Of a stretch of DNA of 13,288 nucleotides, positions 12,522-13,288 are shown piece after piece. Position numbers and translations under genes: made by a program. Each line of letters starts with the position of its first letter. The stretch's first letter is position 1. The stretch covers positions 1-13,288 of the forward strand of contig DATEQV010000011.1 in the NCBI GenBank assembly GCA_035272265.1. Reading direction: 5' to 3'. The notes below the pieces were generated by a model that was not told the origin of the DNA, did no database searches, and was given only the letters and a program-made list of their open reading frames with translations. This DNA is from Acidisphaera sp035272265. GTDB lineage: Bacteria; Pseudomonadota; Alphaproteobacteria; Acetobacterales; Acetobacteraceae.

Positions 12522-13288
12522 TTACGTGCTGCGCCGAAGCGCCACGCTTGTGGGCCGATGTCCGCTCGCGACCAGAACAGCGCCGCCAAGGGCTGCGATG
12601 GCTACAGCGCCAAGCACGTTCAAAAATCGGTTGAGCAGCGCGAACTCGGCTGCGGTCGCGAAAGGGACACCGAGGACCGTCAACGCCGACGCGAACGTCC
12701 ACTCGTTGACGCCGAGCCCGGCCGGCACGAACGACACGAGCACGGTCAGTACGGCGAGCGGCATGACCGCTGCCACTTGCCACAGCGCAACCGGCAGGTC
12801 TCCGGCCAATGCGGCGGCGTAGGCGCTGACGATCAGCGCGCCATAGCGGCAGGCCGACAGTGCGACGAGGCGCCAGGTCAGTGCTGGATCCAACAAGGCC
12901 TGCCAGGAGACGCGCGCCGCCACCCATTGCCTCAGACGCCCGAAACGGCTTGCCGGGCCGGCGCCCGGATCGTCGCGGACCAGCAAGGTCGAGAGTCGCC
13001 TCGTGGCAAGCAGCGTCGACAGTACTCCGAGAGCGCACGCGACGGCAGTTGCCAGCAGCCATGCCGCCGGCGCCAGATGCAGGGCGATGGTCGCCAGAGT
13101 GGCGGCCGCACACCAGCAGGCAAGCGCCGCGTCGAACACCTGTTCGAAGGCAGTCGCGCTCGTGGCCTGAACGATGGTGCCCCCCAGCAGCTTCACACCG
13201 GCACTGCGCGCGGCCGCCGCGCCGACAGAAGGTGGCAGGAGCTGACCGGTCAGCAACCCGAAGGCGGTGCACGCGAAATACGTGCCGC
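12522..13288 (-). CDS. UPF0104 / lysylphosphatidylglycerol synthase TM-domain family membrane protein, cut by right edge
   Basis: The visible 254 residues form the C-terminal part of a polytopic membrane protein, and the frame runs open through the right edge, so the N-terminus is missing. Near the edge the motif GLLTGQLLPPSVGAAAARSA matches the family's conserved N-Q-x-L-P-(S/P)-x-V-G segment. SATAFEQVFDAALACW follows, where family members have a conserved charged residue pair (E..D). VSFVPAGLGVNEWTFASAL matches the P-x-G-(L/I)-G-x-x-E signature. At least five hydrophobic spans are evident. Family members include the membrane domain of MprF and many lone proteins thought to move or modify lipids or polyisoprenoid-linked sugars. 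No catalytic C-terminal MprF synthase domain is present: the protein ends at RPTSVALRRST. It reads in the same direction as the importer but is separated by 221 bp and a hairpin, so is likely its own unit. Confidence 0.8.
   Translation of the reverse strand, partial: GTYFACTAFGLLTGQLLPPSVGAAAARSAGVKLLGGTIVQATSATAFEQVFDAALACWCAAATLATIALHLAPAAWLLATAVACALGVLSTLLATRRLSTLLVRDDPGAGPASRFGRLRQWVAARVSWQALLDPALTWRLVALSACRYGALIVSAYAAALAGDLPVALWQVAAVMPLAVLTVLVSFVPAGLGVNEWTFASALTVLGVPFATAAEFALLNRFLNVLGAVAIAALGGAVLVASGHRPTSVALRRST

Noticed and set aside
10804..12822. A 672-codon open frame on the plus strand across the importer receptor gene
   Set aside because: It covers the binding-protein gene antisense, is dominated by Arg/His/Leu/Asp with no recognisable domain, and crosses several gene boundaries.

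Overview
The window is 13.3 kb of GC-rich DNA (about two thirds G+C by eye) with GTG starts, four-base gene overlaps and dense gene packing. It looks like a free-living or soil proteobacterium, most likely an alphaproteobacterium (Rhizobiales or Rhodospirillales type). This is inferred from gene content and base composition only. No rRNA, tRNA, insertion sequence, integrase or CRISPR array is visible. Most genes belong to ordinary metabolic and transport families.

Layout, left to right. (1) 1-2891, minus strand: the start of a hydrogenase-4/formate-hydrogenlyase-like membrane module. A HyfB-type antiporter subunit is translationally coupled to a HyfC-type subunit, which is cut by the left edge. 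The rest of the complex must lie outside the window. (2) 2892-3330: a 439-bp divergent intergenic region with no convincing gene. (3) 3331-3711, plus: a small Pro/Gly/Tyr-rich lipoprotein with GYGGP-type repeats. (4) 3759-5933, minus: a glycogen-debranching (amylo-alpha-1,6-glucosidase) family protein, convergent with the lipoprotein gene. A 12-bp perfect hairpin overlaps its stop codon. (5) 5934-6173: a divergent regulatory region with a strong GC hairpin and a 14-bp perfect palindrome. (6) 6174-6986, plus: an exported protein with a duplicated peptide motif in a Pro/Ala-rich linker and a degenerate SNase-like C-terminal domain. (7) 7002-7484, minus: a small membrane protein with an HMA-like domain that lacks the CxxC metal site.

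(8) 7569-12300, minus: a complete branched-chain amino acid type (HAAT/Liv) ABC importer operon. It encodes a Tat-type substrate-binding protein, a LivH permease, a fused LivM-LivG permease/ATPase and LivF. The junctions overlap or lie within 16 bp, so one transcript should make the whole importer. The solute would bind the exported receptor, pass through the LivH/LivM channel, and be driven by the LivG domain and LivF. The transported solute cannot be read from the sequence. (9) 12522 to the right edge, minus: the C-terminal part of a UPF0104 / lysylphosphatidylglycerol-synthase-TM family membrane protein. It is separated from the importer by 221 bp containing several dyads.

I did not find a convincing new multi-gene system. 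The observations most worth following are the CxxC-less HMA membrane protein, the duplicated PQYRGIVTLPP motif on a catalytically degraded nuclease fold, the divergent palindrome at 6058-6071, and the LivM-LivG fusion.
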